Positions 1 to 6,095 of a stretch of 11,707 bases of DNA are shown here, in pieces. The notes beneath the pieces were generated by a model that saw nothing but the letters and a program-made list of their open reading frames with translations, did no database searches and had not been told where the DNA came from. Position 1 is the stretch's first letter; each line of letters begins with the position of its first letter. Source of the stretch: Bacteroidota bacterium. GTDB taxonomy: Bacteria; Bacteroidota; Bacteroidia; B-17B0; B-17BO. The translations under genes and the position numbers were made by a program. Where the stretch lies: NCBI GenBank assembly GCA_025356715.1, contig JANXRU010000136.1:1-11707 (forward strand). Reading direction: 5' to 3'.

Positions 1-148
1 CGTAGCGGCGCGCGATCCAACCGTCCAGCCAATCGGTGATGCCTGCCGCGATGAAGATCATCGCCGCTGCGATATTTGCGCCGCGAAAACCCGCATAAAA
101 CACGACCACCATCACCGGCAATAGCGCGATGCGGAACAGGGTCAGTAT
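1..148 (-). CDS. pgsA: PgsA-like phosphatidylglycerophosphate synthase, N-terminal fragment (foreign DNA)
   Basis: Read on the minus strand from 148 down, one frame stays open for 49 codons, starting ILTLFRIALLPVMVV and ending TDWLDGWIARRY at the window edge. The DWLDG..AR stretch is the start of the CDP-alcohol phosphatidyltransferase signature (DGxxAR), and the preceding hydrophobic residues match TM1-TM2 of PgsA. That enzyme joins CDP-diacylglycerol and glycerol-3-phosphate in the inner membrane to make phosphatidylglycerophosphate. From memory the wording is closest to gammaproteobacterial PgsA, whose N-terminus reads like IPTLLTLFR. Only the first few residues with the start codon are missing, replaced by rsmG sequence; the C-terminus lies off the window. 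Base composition (61% GC, GC-rich third positions) is unlike everything downstream, so I treat this as DNA from another organism. Family call is fairly firm; the source lineage is inference. Confidence 0.7.
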   Translation of the reverse strand, partial: MLTLFRIALLPVMVVVFYAGFRGANIAAAMIFIAAGITDWLDGWIARRY

Positions 149-155
149 GGGAAAC
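141..155. other. Chimeric junction between GC-rich and AT-rich DNA
   Basis: Two minus-strand reading frames meet here and both are broken. The RsmG frame is normal through its GTGGGFP motif, then reads Tyr and a stop at 142-147 where the family continues GIPLA. The PgsA frame becomes recognisable from the ATA codon at 146-148 onward. Composition changes within a few bases from about one-third GC on the right to 61% on the left. The exact join is ambiguous by a few bases around CCCA (minus strand). A cut through two unrelated housekeeping genes, with no repeat, transposase or att-like site, is best explained as an assembly or library chimera. Confidence 0.8.
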
Positions 156-384
156 CACCACCAGTACCAACATCCAACACTTTGGTGCCAGGTTTAAAAG
201 CCATTACTTTTGCAATACCTAAGGAATGTAAAACATGACGTTCAAATAACAAATCAATATCCTTACGTGATACCACATTAATTTGAGCATTCCAAAGCAC
301 ATATAAATCATACAGTTGTTCAAATTGTTTTTTTTGAATATCTGTAAGATGGGGAAAATATTTTAAGATAATGGTTGGTTGCAT
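142..384 (-). CDS. rsmG: 16S rRNA (guanine-N7) methyltransferase RsmG, N-terminal fragment
   Basis: RsmG (GidB) methylates N7 of G527 of 16S rRNA using S-adenosylmethionine. Residues 1-79 are recognisable: an N-terminal helical part with the WNAQINVVSRKD segment typical of the family (L..WN...NL.....D), then RHVLHSLGI, then the first SAM-binding motif VLDVGTGGGFP at about 69-79. The intact enzyme is usually around 205-215 residues, so nearly two-thirds is missing. The last codon (Tyr) and the stop come from the foreign DNA to the left of the join, so the gene itself is probably intact in the source genome. The ATG at 382-384 fits the usual family N-terminus; no Shine-Dalgarno is seen, as expected for Bacteroidota. 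Confidence 0.85.
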   Translation of the reverse strand: MQPTIILKYFPHLTDIQKKQFEQLYDLYVLWNAQINVVSRKDIDLLFERHVLHSLGIAKVMAFKPGTKVLDVGTGGGFPY

Positions 385-425
385 ATAGTGTTTTAATCGG
401 TTGTGATAATTTTTTATTTGTTTTT

Positions 426-529
426 CGCTGAGTAGCGCTGAGATTTTCGTTGAGTAACGCTAAGCTGTGTTTCTAATTTATTCTTTACGAACCTCCGCTA
501 ATTTCCCTCTGAGCGTCTGCGAGAGAATT
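426..529. repeat. Degenerate CGCTGAG / CTCTGCG-type intergenic repeats
   Basis: Four copies of a CG(C/T)T(G/A)AG heptamer start at 426, 436, 448 and 458. Their spacing of 10, 12 and 10 makes two tandem 22-base dimers that differ at several bases. About 40 bases on, CTCTGAGCGTCTGCGAG (508-524) is built from similar words. From memory, intergenic DNA rich in such 'CGCAGAG/CGCTGAG' words is scattered through many environmental bacterial genomes, Bacteroidota included. These look like decayed copies. No open frame supports a gene here. Confidence 0.45.
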
Positions 530-554
530 TAATTTAATAATAACTTGCGCTTTC

Positions 555-595
555 TAATACCTCCATTATGCTGTTACACAGGTATTATTATACCT
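555..595. repeat. Three-arm inverted repeat at the 3' end of the sigma factor gene
   Basis: TAATACCT (555-562) is perfectly complementary to AGGTATTA (580-587), an 8-bp stem with a 17-nt loop. The same middle arm can instead pair with ATACCT (590-595), as AGGTAT-TATT-ATACCT, a 6-bp stem with a 4-nt loop. The two outer arms are near-identical direct repeats, so the foldings exclude each other. The right arm touches the TAA stop of the sigma factor gene. No T-tract follows on the minus strand, so a standard intrinsic terminator is not supported. Confidence 0.4.
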
Positions 596-1215
596 TAAAT
601 TTTATTTTCTTGATTTTTCATAATATTAAACAATAACTCTCTTGCTCTGAAAAGTTGAGCTTTTACAGTGCCTAAAGGCAAATTTAATTTATTGGAAATT
701 TCTTCATTACTCAATTCATCAAAATAACGAAGTTTCACCAAATCTCTATAATGAGGTTTCAATTTCTCAACTACTTCATATAATAATTTAATTTTTTCCT
801 TTTTAATAATGTGTTCCTCTGGATCAAGCGTTTGAGATTTTATATTTTGAGATATCGTTTGCCCTTCTTCATTTTCCATTTTAGTATCTAATGAAAATGC
901 GGCTGTTTTCTTTTTATTTCTTAAAAAATCAATGGCATTATTACTTGCAATTTTAAATAACCAGGTACTAAAGGCATACGTTGGGGTATATTGATGAAGT
1001 CGTTTGAACGCTCTACCAAAGGCTTCAATGGTTAAATCATCAGCATCGTCTTTATTATTTACCATGCGTAACATCATAAAATAAACTGACTCGCGATAAC
1101 GGTGCATTAATTCGGCATAAGCCTTTTGATCAGCTTGATGTAATGCTAACTGTATCAGTCTATAATCATAAACTGCTTTAGTTGTAAGATTATTTTCTGG
1201 GTCTAACTCTTCCAT
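595..1215 (-). CDS. ECF-type RNA polymerase sigma-70 family factor
   Basis: This 206-residue protein has the two-domain layout of an extracytoplasmic-function sigma factor, which directs RNA polymerase core to a dedicated promoter set. Region 2 spans about residues 33-103: AYAELMHRYRESVYF, the conserved acidic DDADDLTIEAFGRAF core-binding helix, and FSTWLFKIASNNAIDFLR in the -10 recognition part. A charged linker (about 104-140) leads to region 4 at 145-197, with the helix-turn-helix LSNEEISNKLNLPLGTVKAQLFRAR at 168-192 that would read the -35 region. The ATG at 1213-1215 lies inside the last codons of the upstream glycosyltransferase gene (13-bp overlap), which suggests one transcript and coupled translation. 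No anti-sigma gene (short membrane protein or FecR-like) follows; a 210-base gap and rsmG do. The regulon cannot be read from the sequence. Confidence 0.93.
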   Translation of the reverse strand: MEELDPENNLTTKAVYDYRLIQLALHQADQKAYAELMHRYRESVYFMMLRMVNNKDDADDLTIEAFGRAFKRLHQYTPTYAFSTWLFKIASNNAIDFLRNKKKTAAFSLDTKMENEEGQTISQNIKSQTLDPEEHIIKKEKIKLLYEVVEKLKPHYRDLVKLRYFDELSNEEISNKLNLPLGTVKAQLFRARELLFNIMKNQENKI

Positions 1216-2345
1216 TTATTGGGTTTGTGTAATAATTTACTAATATGAAAAATTGGGTACACAACTAATAAAACAAATTCATAAACAAAAGCTAATTTCC
1301 ATAAATCTGGTTCATTTAATTTTTTGGATGCTTTATTAAATATAATCAATTGTAATATCAATTTCAAAACAAATCCTACTATGGCCGATATTAAAGTTGT
1401 TTTAAAAAACAATAAAGAAAAAAACAACAAATGAAAGGTATATTGAAAGCTATAAGCCAATGAAATTTTCGTTTTGCTAGCCACACTATAATGAGGAGCT
1501 GTTGTTAAATGTCGTTGTTTTTGACGTTTCCATTCATAAAATGTTTTTTTAGGCAATGAGTAAGTAATCGCATCATGCGAAACTGAAACATTTGTATTTT
1601 CAGCATTACACGCTTTATTAATAAATAAATCATCATCACCAGACGTAATGTGGTAATGACTGGCAAACCCTTTTTCTTTGTAAAACAACTCTTTTTTATA
1701 GGCTAAGTTTCTTCCAACACCCATATAAGCCTTGCCTTTTATGGCTGCTGACAAATAATTTGTTGCAATTAAAAAAGCATCGAAACGTATTAGTTTATTT
1801 AAAAAACCTTCTTCTTTTTTATAAGCTCCATACCCTAAAACAATTTCTTTTTTATTTACAAAACCTGAACTCATACTGCTCAACCAGTTTTCGTTGGCAG
1901 GATAACAATCTGCATCCGTTAATAATAAATTATTATACTTAGCAGCTTTAATCCCTATGAGAACAGCATATTTTTTACCATGTTTATAATAATCATCTTC
2001 TTTTATGCTTGCTTTTTTTAAGTTTGGGAAAATCTTAGCAAATTCATCAATCACATTCTCTGTATTATCGTAGGAACAATCATCTACAACAATAACTTCA
2101 AATTCGGGATAATTTTGAGTGAGTATTTTTGGCAAAAACTCCGTTAAGTTATCGTCCTCATTTCGAGCACAAATAATGATTGAAACAGGCTCTTGAGCAT
2201 TAGATTGCTCCAATAATTGAGTTTTTAAGTTAGCTAATGGAAAAATATTTATAAAGTAATGAATGCAGATACCTATAAAAGACACCACACAAAAAACTAA
2301 CAAAAATTCGTCAGCACCAATATCAACAAAATCAGGAAAATACAT
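1203..2345 (-). CDS. Membrane-associated family 2 glycosyltransferase
   Basis: A 380-residue GT2 (GT-A fold) enzyme expected to move a sugar from a nucleotide donor to a lipid or growing glycan at the cytoplasmic membrane. One N-terminal membrane segment (about 13-38) is followed by the catalytic domain: VSIIICARNEDDNL at 54-67, VIVVDDCSYDNT at 84-95 (nucleotide binding), the metal-binding DAD at 144-146, the acceptor-site GDDD at 236-239, and QKQRH at 275-279 in place of the classical QxxRW. At least two membrane segments follow (about 296-335 and 352-370). This order of N-terminal TM, GT2 and C-terminal TMs resembles the processive, cellulose/hyaluronan-synthase-like branch, but the acceptor is unknown. 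It lies upstream of and overlaps the ECF sigma gene. The start at 2345 gives a sensible N-terminus just before the TM helix, though several nearby Met codons make it less certain. Confidence 0.88.
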   Translation of the reverse strand: MYFPDFVDIGADEFLLVFCVVSFIGICIHYFINIFPLANLKTQLLEQSNAQEPVSIIICARNEDDNLTEFLPKILTQNYPEFEVIVVDDCSYDNTENVIDEFAKIFPNLKKASIKEDDYYKHGKKYAVLIGIKAAKYNNLLLTDADCYPANENWLSSMSSGFVNKKEIVLGYGAYKKEEGFLNKLIRFDAFLIATNYLSAAIKGKAYMGVGRNLAYKKELFYKEKGFASHYHITSGDDDLFINKACNAENTNVSVSHDAITYSLPKKTFYEWKRQKQRHLTTAPHYSVASKTKISLAYSFQYTFHLLFFSLLFFKTTLISAIVGFVLKLILQLIIFNKASKKLNEPDLWKLAFVYEFVLLVVYPIFHISKLLHKPNKWKS

Positions 2346-2416
2346 TTAACAAAAGTACCATCTTAACCAACTATAAATTGATGTATATTCGTAACTATTA
2401 AACAAAGAAATTAACA

Positions 2417-3064
2417 ATGCTAACTAATGTAAAAGCGGTTATTTTCGATATGGATGGCGTTATCATCGATTCGGAACATCTATGGAGAAGAGCCATGATA
2501 GAGGGTTTTAACAAAATTGGCATCCCATTTACAGAGGCTGATTGCCGTATTACCACAGGTATGCGCTTTAAGGAGGTGATAGAGTTTTGGTTCAAAAAGC
2601 ACGAATATAGTCAAACCACTACCATAGAATTTGACTCGATGGTAGTAGATCATTTATCCCAGCTGATTAGACAAGAAGGTAAAGCGATGAAAGGTGTAAT
2701 TGAAGCTTTTGATTTTTGTAAAAAACAGAATATAAAAATCGGACTCGCAACCTCCTCTAATGTAGGACTTATGAATACTGTACTGGATACACTTCAAATT
2801 AACCACTATTTTGATTCTCTTTGTTCGGCCCAATATTTAACTCACGGGAAACCACATCCTCAAGTATTTATTAATTGTGCCGAAGAATTAAATATTCATC
2901 CTTCACATTGTGTGGTTATCGAAGATTCTGTTAATGGCATTATAGCTGGTAAAGCCGCTCATATGAAAGTTATTGCCATTCCAGAAAAAGAACAAAGAAA
3001 CAATCCAAAATTTGCTATTGCAGATTATATGCTTGAGTCACTTTTAGATATTTTACCAAAATAA
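2417..3064 (+). CDS. hxpB: HAD-superfamily sugar phosphatase, HxpB/YniC-like
   Basis: A 215-residue HAD hydrolase of the beta-phosphoglucomutase-like subfamily with a helical cap after motif I. Motif I is IFDMDGVIIDSE (nucleophile D11, acid/base D13), motif II is in GLATSSN (about 109-115), the motif III Lys is K145 in GKPHPQVF, and motif IV is VVIEDSVNG with E169/D170. DMDGVIIDSEHLW, the GKPHPQV block and EDSVNGIIAGKAA closely follow, from memory, E. coli HxpB (YniC), a 2-deoxyglucose-6-phosphate/hexitol phosphatase. A phosphatase acting on small sugar phosphates is therefore more likely than a mutase. It is cytosolic, with no signal peptide. It is divergent from the GT2 gene across 71 bases, and its stop lies one base from the stop of the convergent DUF2461 gene. 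The exact substrate is inference. Confidence 0.88.
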   Translation: MLTNVKAVIFDMDGVIIDSEHLWRRAMIEGFNKIGIPFTEADCRITTGMRFKEVIEFWFKKHEYSQTTTIEFDSMVVDHLSQLIRQEGKAMKGVIEAFDFCKKQNIKIGLATSSNVGLMNTVLDTLQINHYFDSLCSAQYLTHGKPHPQVFINCAEELNIHPSHCVVIEDSVNGIIAGKAAHMKVIAIPEKEQRNNPKFAIADYMLESLLDILPK

Positions 3065-3065
3065 A

Positions 3066-3719
3066 TTAGGGCATACAGTTTCTAAGAAACTGATTTAAAG
3101 GCAACATGGCTTTAAATATTTTAGCAGATTGGACTGAAAAGGTTTTACTTAAAATTTCCTCATCCTTTAAATGATGAATTACGATAAAATGTTTGTGCTG
3201 TAATAAAGCAATTTCGGGATGTGTTTTTTCATACCCTTTTGGTGCCGTTTTTAGCTTATCATCTTGAGATAACTCTTTAAAATAAGTTTTGAAATCCTTT
3301 GCTAAAATAATTTTCTTGAAATCAGCTGAATTATAATCTATCTCCTGCCTAATAGCAGCAAGCATTTCTGGCAATGGCTGATAGCTACCGCCTGCTAAAA
3401 AACTTTTACCAGGCTCAAGATGTATATAATAACCGGGTATCATTGATTTTTTTCCTCCTGGATTAATGCTTGCTCCAAAGTTGGTTTTATAAGGGGTTTT
3501 ATCCTTACTAAAACGAACATCCTTATTAATACGAAATAAACATTTTTTTGCTTCTAACTCATTCAATTGTTGATCAAATACAATGCTTTTATCAATAACC
3601 GATTTTACTAAATTTTCAAACTCTAATTTACAAAGTTCATAAGTTTTACGATTTGCATCAAACCATTCTTTGTTATTGTTTTTAGAAAGTTGTTTTAGAA
3701 ATTTTAAGGTTGCATCCAT
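3066..3719 (-). CDS. DUF2461 / TIGR02453 family protein
   Basis: I recognise this 217-residue protein as a DUF2461 (TIGR02453) member. The N-terminus has FLKQLSKNNNKEWFDANR (about 7-24), the family's N-N-x-x-W-F opening. The centre has FRINKDVRFSKDKTPYKTNF (62-81), the conserved basic block, then GYYIHLEPG (96-104) and GGSYQP (110-115). Length is normal for the family. No catalytic function is established; the fold gives no membrane segment or signal peptide, so it should be cytosolic. It is last in the minus-strand run, 36 bases after the AI-2E-family gene, and may simply ride on that transcript. The ATG at 3717-3719 places the family's N-terminal motif at the expected distance. Confidence 0.88.
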   Translation of the reverse strand: MDATLKFLKQLSKNNNKEWFDANRKTYELCKLEFENLVKSVIDKSIVFDQQLNELEAKKCLFRINKDVRFSKDKTPYKTNFGASINPGGKKSMIPGYYIHLEPGKSFLAGGSYQPLPEMLAAIRQEIDYNSADFKKIILAKDFKTYFKELSQDDKLKTAPKGYEKTHPEIALLQHKHFIVIHHLKDEEILSKTFSVQSAKIFKAMLPLNQFLRNCMP

Positions 3720-3755
3720 GTTAGTTAATTTAATGAAATAAAAAATGACAGCTAT

Positions 3756-4844
3756 TTATTCGGGGATATTTTCAGTTAGTTTTTTAAAAAATCTAAAATG
3801 AATTAAAAATTCTTTTGCTATAATTCTTAATAAAGTATATGTAGGTATAGCAACTACCATCCCTAAAATACCTCCAATAGCTCCTGCCATGAGTATAACT
3901 AAAAATATTTCAAGAGGATGTGCTTTTACAGTATTAGAAAAAATAGTTGGTTGTATCAACATAGCATCTATCAAATTTGTCCCAATAAGAATAATTATAA
4001 TCTTAGAAATGGTTGATGAAATTGCTTCATATTCATTAAATTCGATACAACCACTTGCTCCTAAAAAAACAGCAAAAAACAAGGTAATAATCGGTCCAAT
4101 ATATGGTATAACATTCATAATACCAGCTAAACAGCCAATTACAAGCGCATTTCTAATTCCAAATAGCCACATTAAACTTGTAACAATAGTACTTACCAAT
4201 ATCATATCAATAAATAATCCTATAAAATAATGGCTCAACATTTTTTTTGATGTCCTCAAAATATCTTTCATTTCAGCATCAAAAGCAGATGGTGTAATTA
4301 ATAATAAAGATTTTACAACCATTTTTTCATCTTTTAAAAAGAAAAACGTAATAAATAAAACTGAAAATAAGCCACCTAAAATACTACTAGCATAGGATAT
4401 TGTATTATTAAATAATGAGGTTACATTTTTAAAATTTACAAAATTCGCAGCTTGTTCATTAATTGCTATTGCTATTTGATGATCTGTTCCAAGTTTATTA
4501 AACAAACTTTTTATAGTGGGATTGTGTGCTAACACATTATGCAATACATCTTCTAAATTAGAATGCGATAAAAAATTAATTTGAACCAAAAGTGGTGGTA
4601 AAAAGATAATACTCATACTATAAATAATTACGAAAAATAAGAGTAGTGTAATAACAGCAGCTATAGGATCATTTATCTGAAATCTCCCAACCTTCAACTT
4701 AGTTAGAATGTGTAAAATTGGCATACCTATTAGTGTTAATACTAAAGATATAATTAAGTACACTACCACATTTGTAAATAAATAGACAAACACAAATAGT
4801 GCTAACAAAGTAATAATAGGTAAACTATATTTTTTAATATTCAT
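3756..4844 (-). CDS. AI-2E family (PerM/YdiK-type) membrane protein
   Basis: A 362-residue polytopic membrane protein of the AI-2E transporter (PerM/UPF0118) family. It has two N-terminal helices (about 7-48), another at 60-85, then a soluble stretch of about 55 residues (86-140) that in this family faces outside. A C-terminal bundle follows, with the family signature NVIPYIGPIIT at 244-254, DAMLIQPTIFSNTVKAHPL at 293-311 and the glycine-rich AGAIGGILGMVVAIP at 320-334. The family name comes from an E. coli member tied to autoinducer-2 export; other members are linked to Na+/H+ exchange or other substrates, so substrate is unknown here. It starts 21 bases after the lycopene cyclase stop, so probable cotranscription with the pigment genes. 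Nothing in the sequence shows that it handles carotenoids or AI-2. Confidence 0.9.
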   Translation of the reverse strand: MNIKKYSLPIITLLALFVFVYLFTNVVVYLIISLVLTLIGMPILHILTKLKVGRFQINDPIAAVITLLLFFVIIYSMSIIFLPPLLVQINFLSHSNLEDVLHNVLAHNPTIKSLFNKLGTDHQIAIAINEQAANFVNFKNVTSLFNNTISYASSILGGLFSVLFITFFFLKDEKMVVKSLLLITPSAFDAEMKDILRTSKKMLSHYFIGLFIDMILVSTIVTSLMWLFGIRNALVIGCLAGIMNVIPYIGPIITLFFAVFLGASGCIEFNEYEAISSTISKIIIILIGTNLIDAMLIQPTIFSNTVKAHPLEIFLVILMAGAIGGILGMVVAIPTYTLLRIIAKEFLIHFRFFKKLTENIPE

Positions 4845-4865
4845 TCCGGAAAGTTTTAAAATGAT

Positions 4866-5552
4866 TTATTTTTCTGATTGTTTATTTTTAAAATACTCCA
4901 TTAATAAAATGGTACTTAATAATAAACTCAAACAGTATAAGGTATCTTCAACGGGTATAGTAAAAATACGAATATTCATATTTTCAGTATTATTATAAAT
5001 GACGATTGGAAGAGCGGTTAAAATTCCATTACAAATTAAAAAAGGAATAAGTGATACTAGATAGGCTAAATAAAATCTTCCTAAATTTCGGAATTGATAC
5101 ATAAAGGTTGCAAAAAGCACTAAAATCAAACAAATTCCGGCATTTACAAGGGTATACGTTTTATTATAAAACAACAAACACGCAAGGAGTGACAGCGCCG
5201 AAATTAATAGACTAATCTTTTTTCCGCAACTACCTAAAACATCTCTTTTTACATAAGCATTAAATACTTCGTATATGAACACACAAGAATAGGGAACAGT
5301 AATAAAGAACAATACTTCTTCGAAAGGTAAATTAAAAATAGTAATGCCTATGATGTATTCAGGATTAAAACCCCAAACTCCTCTGCTTGTAAACAATACA
5401 TCCCATACAATGAAAAACCCTCCACTAATAAACATAGCTGGAAATAAATATTTCCAGTTTTTGTAAAAAGCAACTTTCTTATCAAAACTTAATAAAAAAG
5501 GGAAGGCAACGCTTACAAAATTTAAAAGTAAATACGTATAATGTGAATTCAT
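4866..5552 (-). CDS. Two-repeat (CrtYc-CrtYd fusion type) lycopene cyclase
   Basis: A 228-residue integral membrane protein with about seven predicted helices and the duplicated lycopene cyclase domain found in bacterial CrtYc/CrtYd heterodimers, fungal bifunctional cyclases and archaeal CrtY. Repeat one carries FIVWD (47-51), GVWGFNPEYIIG (58-69) and the acidic signature LPFEEVLFF (75-83). Repeat two carries the matching IPVEDTLYCL (199-208). Both acidic pairs that mark the active site are present, so a single-chain active enzyme is plausible. It would close the psi ends of lycopene into beta rings; mono- versus dicyclisation cannot be told. This type is unrelated to the FAD-dependent CrtY/CrtL of many other bacteria. 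It lies 60 bases after crtZ, a gap that holds a possible promoter and a palindrome. The ATG at 5550-5552 is the natural family start (M.SHYTYL). Confidence 0.9.
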   Translation of the reverse strand: MNSHYTYLLLNFVSVAFPFLLSFDKKVAFYKNWKYLFPAMFISGGFFIVWDVLFTSRGVWGFNPEYIIGITIFNLPFEEVLFFITVPYSCVFIYEVFNAYVKRDVLGSCGKKISLLISALSLLACLLFYNKTYTLVNAGICLILVLFATFMYQFRNLGRFYLAYLVSLIPFLICNGILTALPIVIYNNTENMNIRIFTIPVEDTLYCLSLLLSTILLMEYFKNKQSEK

Positions 5553-5554
5553 TT

Positions 5555-5569
5555 AACAATTTAATTGTT
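5555..5569. promoter_or_regulatory. 15-bp perfect palindrome just upstream of the lycopene cyclase start
   Basis: AACAATT-T-AATTGTT is a perfect inverted repeat with a one-base centre, ending two bases before the lycopene cyclase ATG. With one bulged base it extends outward to about 5552-5573. It overlaps the expected transcription start of the candidate promoter at 5570-5601, which is where a repressor operator would sit. It could also form a small hairpin in the leader. It is AT-rich, so chance cannot be excluded. Confidence 0.35.
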
Positions 5570-5601
5570 TAAAGATACACAATACTCCGAACTCTTATCA
5601 A
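5570..5601 (-). promoter_or_regulatory. Candidate Bacteroidota promoter for the lycopene cyclase gene
   Basis: On the minus strand, TTG (5599-5601), 21 bases, then TATCTTTA (5570-5577) fits the Flavobacterium-type consensus TTG-N17-23-TAnnTTTG with one mismatch in the last base. Transcription would begin near 5563, leaving a leader of about 10 bases. It would let lycopene cyclase and the two genes after it be expressed apart from crtZ. Confidence 0.4.
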
Positions 5602-5612
5602 TTATGACAGAG

Positions 5613-6071
5613 CTATTTTCTTTCTTGCTTAAAATATTTAAATGGTACGATTAACATACCAAAACATTCTCCATTAAATTTTCCTGGATGTTTGTGGTGC
5701 ATTTTATGAGCTCTCTTTATTCCTTTTACATACCAATTGTCTGACTTAGAAAAAATCTTAATTCGTTGATGTATGATTATTTCATGAACAAAAAAATAAG
5801 CAATTCCATACAATAAAATACCCGTACCTATATAAAATTTATAATCCCAACCATCAATAACGCCAAACATCATAAAAAGCCAACTTGGTATGGCAAAAAT
5901 GAGAGCAAATGCGTCATTTTTTTCAAATGGAGATTTATTACTATGGTCATGATGATCATGATGCAAAACCCAACCAAAACCATGCATTACGAACTTATGA
6001 GCTAGCCACGCAACAGATTCCATTAAGCAAAATGAAATCAAAATTATGATGCTATTCCATATCATATTCAT
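5613..6071 (-). CDS. crtZ: Beta-carotene 3-hydroxylase CrtZ
   Basis: A 152-residue di-iron membrane hydroxylase of the fatty acid hydroxylase superfamily. All four histidine clusters of CrtZ are present: HKFVMH at 25-30, HHDHHDH at 37-43, HEIIIH at 96-101 and HKMHHKH at 122-128. They are separated by membrane segments (about 5-22, 55-72 and 80-97). CrtZ adds hydroxyl groups at C3 and C3' of beta rings, turning beta-carotene into beta-cryptoxanthin and zeaxanthin with O2 and reduced ferredoxin. Length is close to flavobacterial CrtZ. It lies 24 bases downstream of the PF04240 gene and 60 bases upstream of the lycopene cyclase gene, whose beta-ring product is its substrate. A second in-frame ATG two codons later is an alternative start with no effect on the domain. 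Confidence 0.95.
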   Translation of the reverse strand: MNMIWNSIIILISFCLMESVAWLAHKFVMHGFGWVLHHDHHDHSNKSPFEKNDAFALIFAIPSWLFMMFGVIDGWDYKFYIGTGILLYGIAYFFVHEIIIHQRIKIFSKSDNWYVKGIKRAHKMHHKHPGKFNGECFGMLIVPFKYFKQERK

Positions 6072-6095
6072 ACAACAAAGTAAACGAATATTTGT

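Noticed and set aside
1..148. Lateral transfer of pgsA into the Bacteroidota genome
   Set aside because: Both genes are broken at the join and no integration machinery or repeat is present; an assembly or library chimera explains the data more simply.
142..384. A naturally shortened 80-residue RsmG-like protein
   Set aside because: It stops right after the first SAM-binding motif because of foreign sequence; the remaining catalytic fold is missing, so this is not a plausible functional protein.
426..529. CRISPR array
   Set aside because: Units are too short, too close and too divergent, with no uniform spacers and no cas genes.
580..597. Intrinsic terminator for the sigma factor gene
   Set aside because: The stem is short and AT-rich and no U-run follows on the minus strand.
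1760..1942. Open frame of 60 codons on the plus strand inside the GT2 gene
   Set aside because: It lies antisense to conserved GT2 sequence including the DAD motif and has no recognisable features.
2346..2416. Divergent promoters between GT2 and the HAD phosphatase
   Set aside because: TATATTCG (plus, 2384-2391) and TATAGTTG (minus, 2368-2375) each miss one -7 base and neither has a -33 TTG at a fitting distance, so not listed as features.
2398..2595. Open frame on the minus strand opposite the HAD phosphatase start
   Set aside because: It is antisense to HAD motif I and the cap domain, with composition explained by that gene.
3889..4230. 113-codon plus-strand frame opposite the AI-2E-family gene
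   Set aside because: It mirrors the transmembrane coding sequence on the other strand; AT-rich membrane genes often give such shadows.
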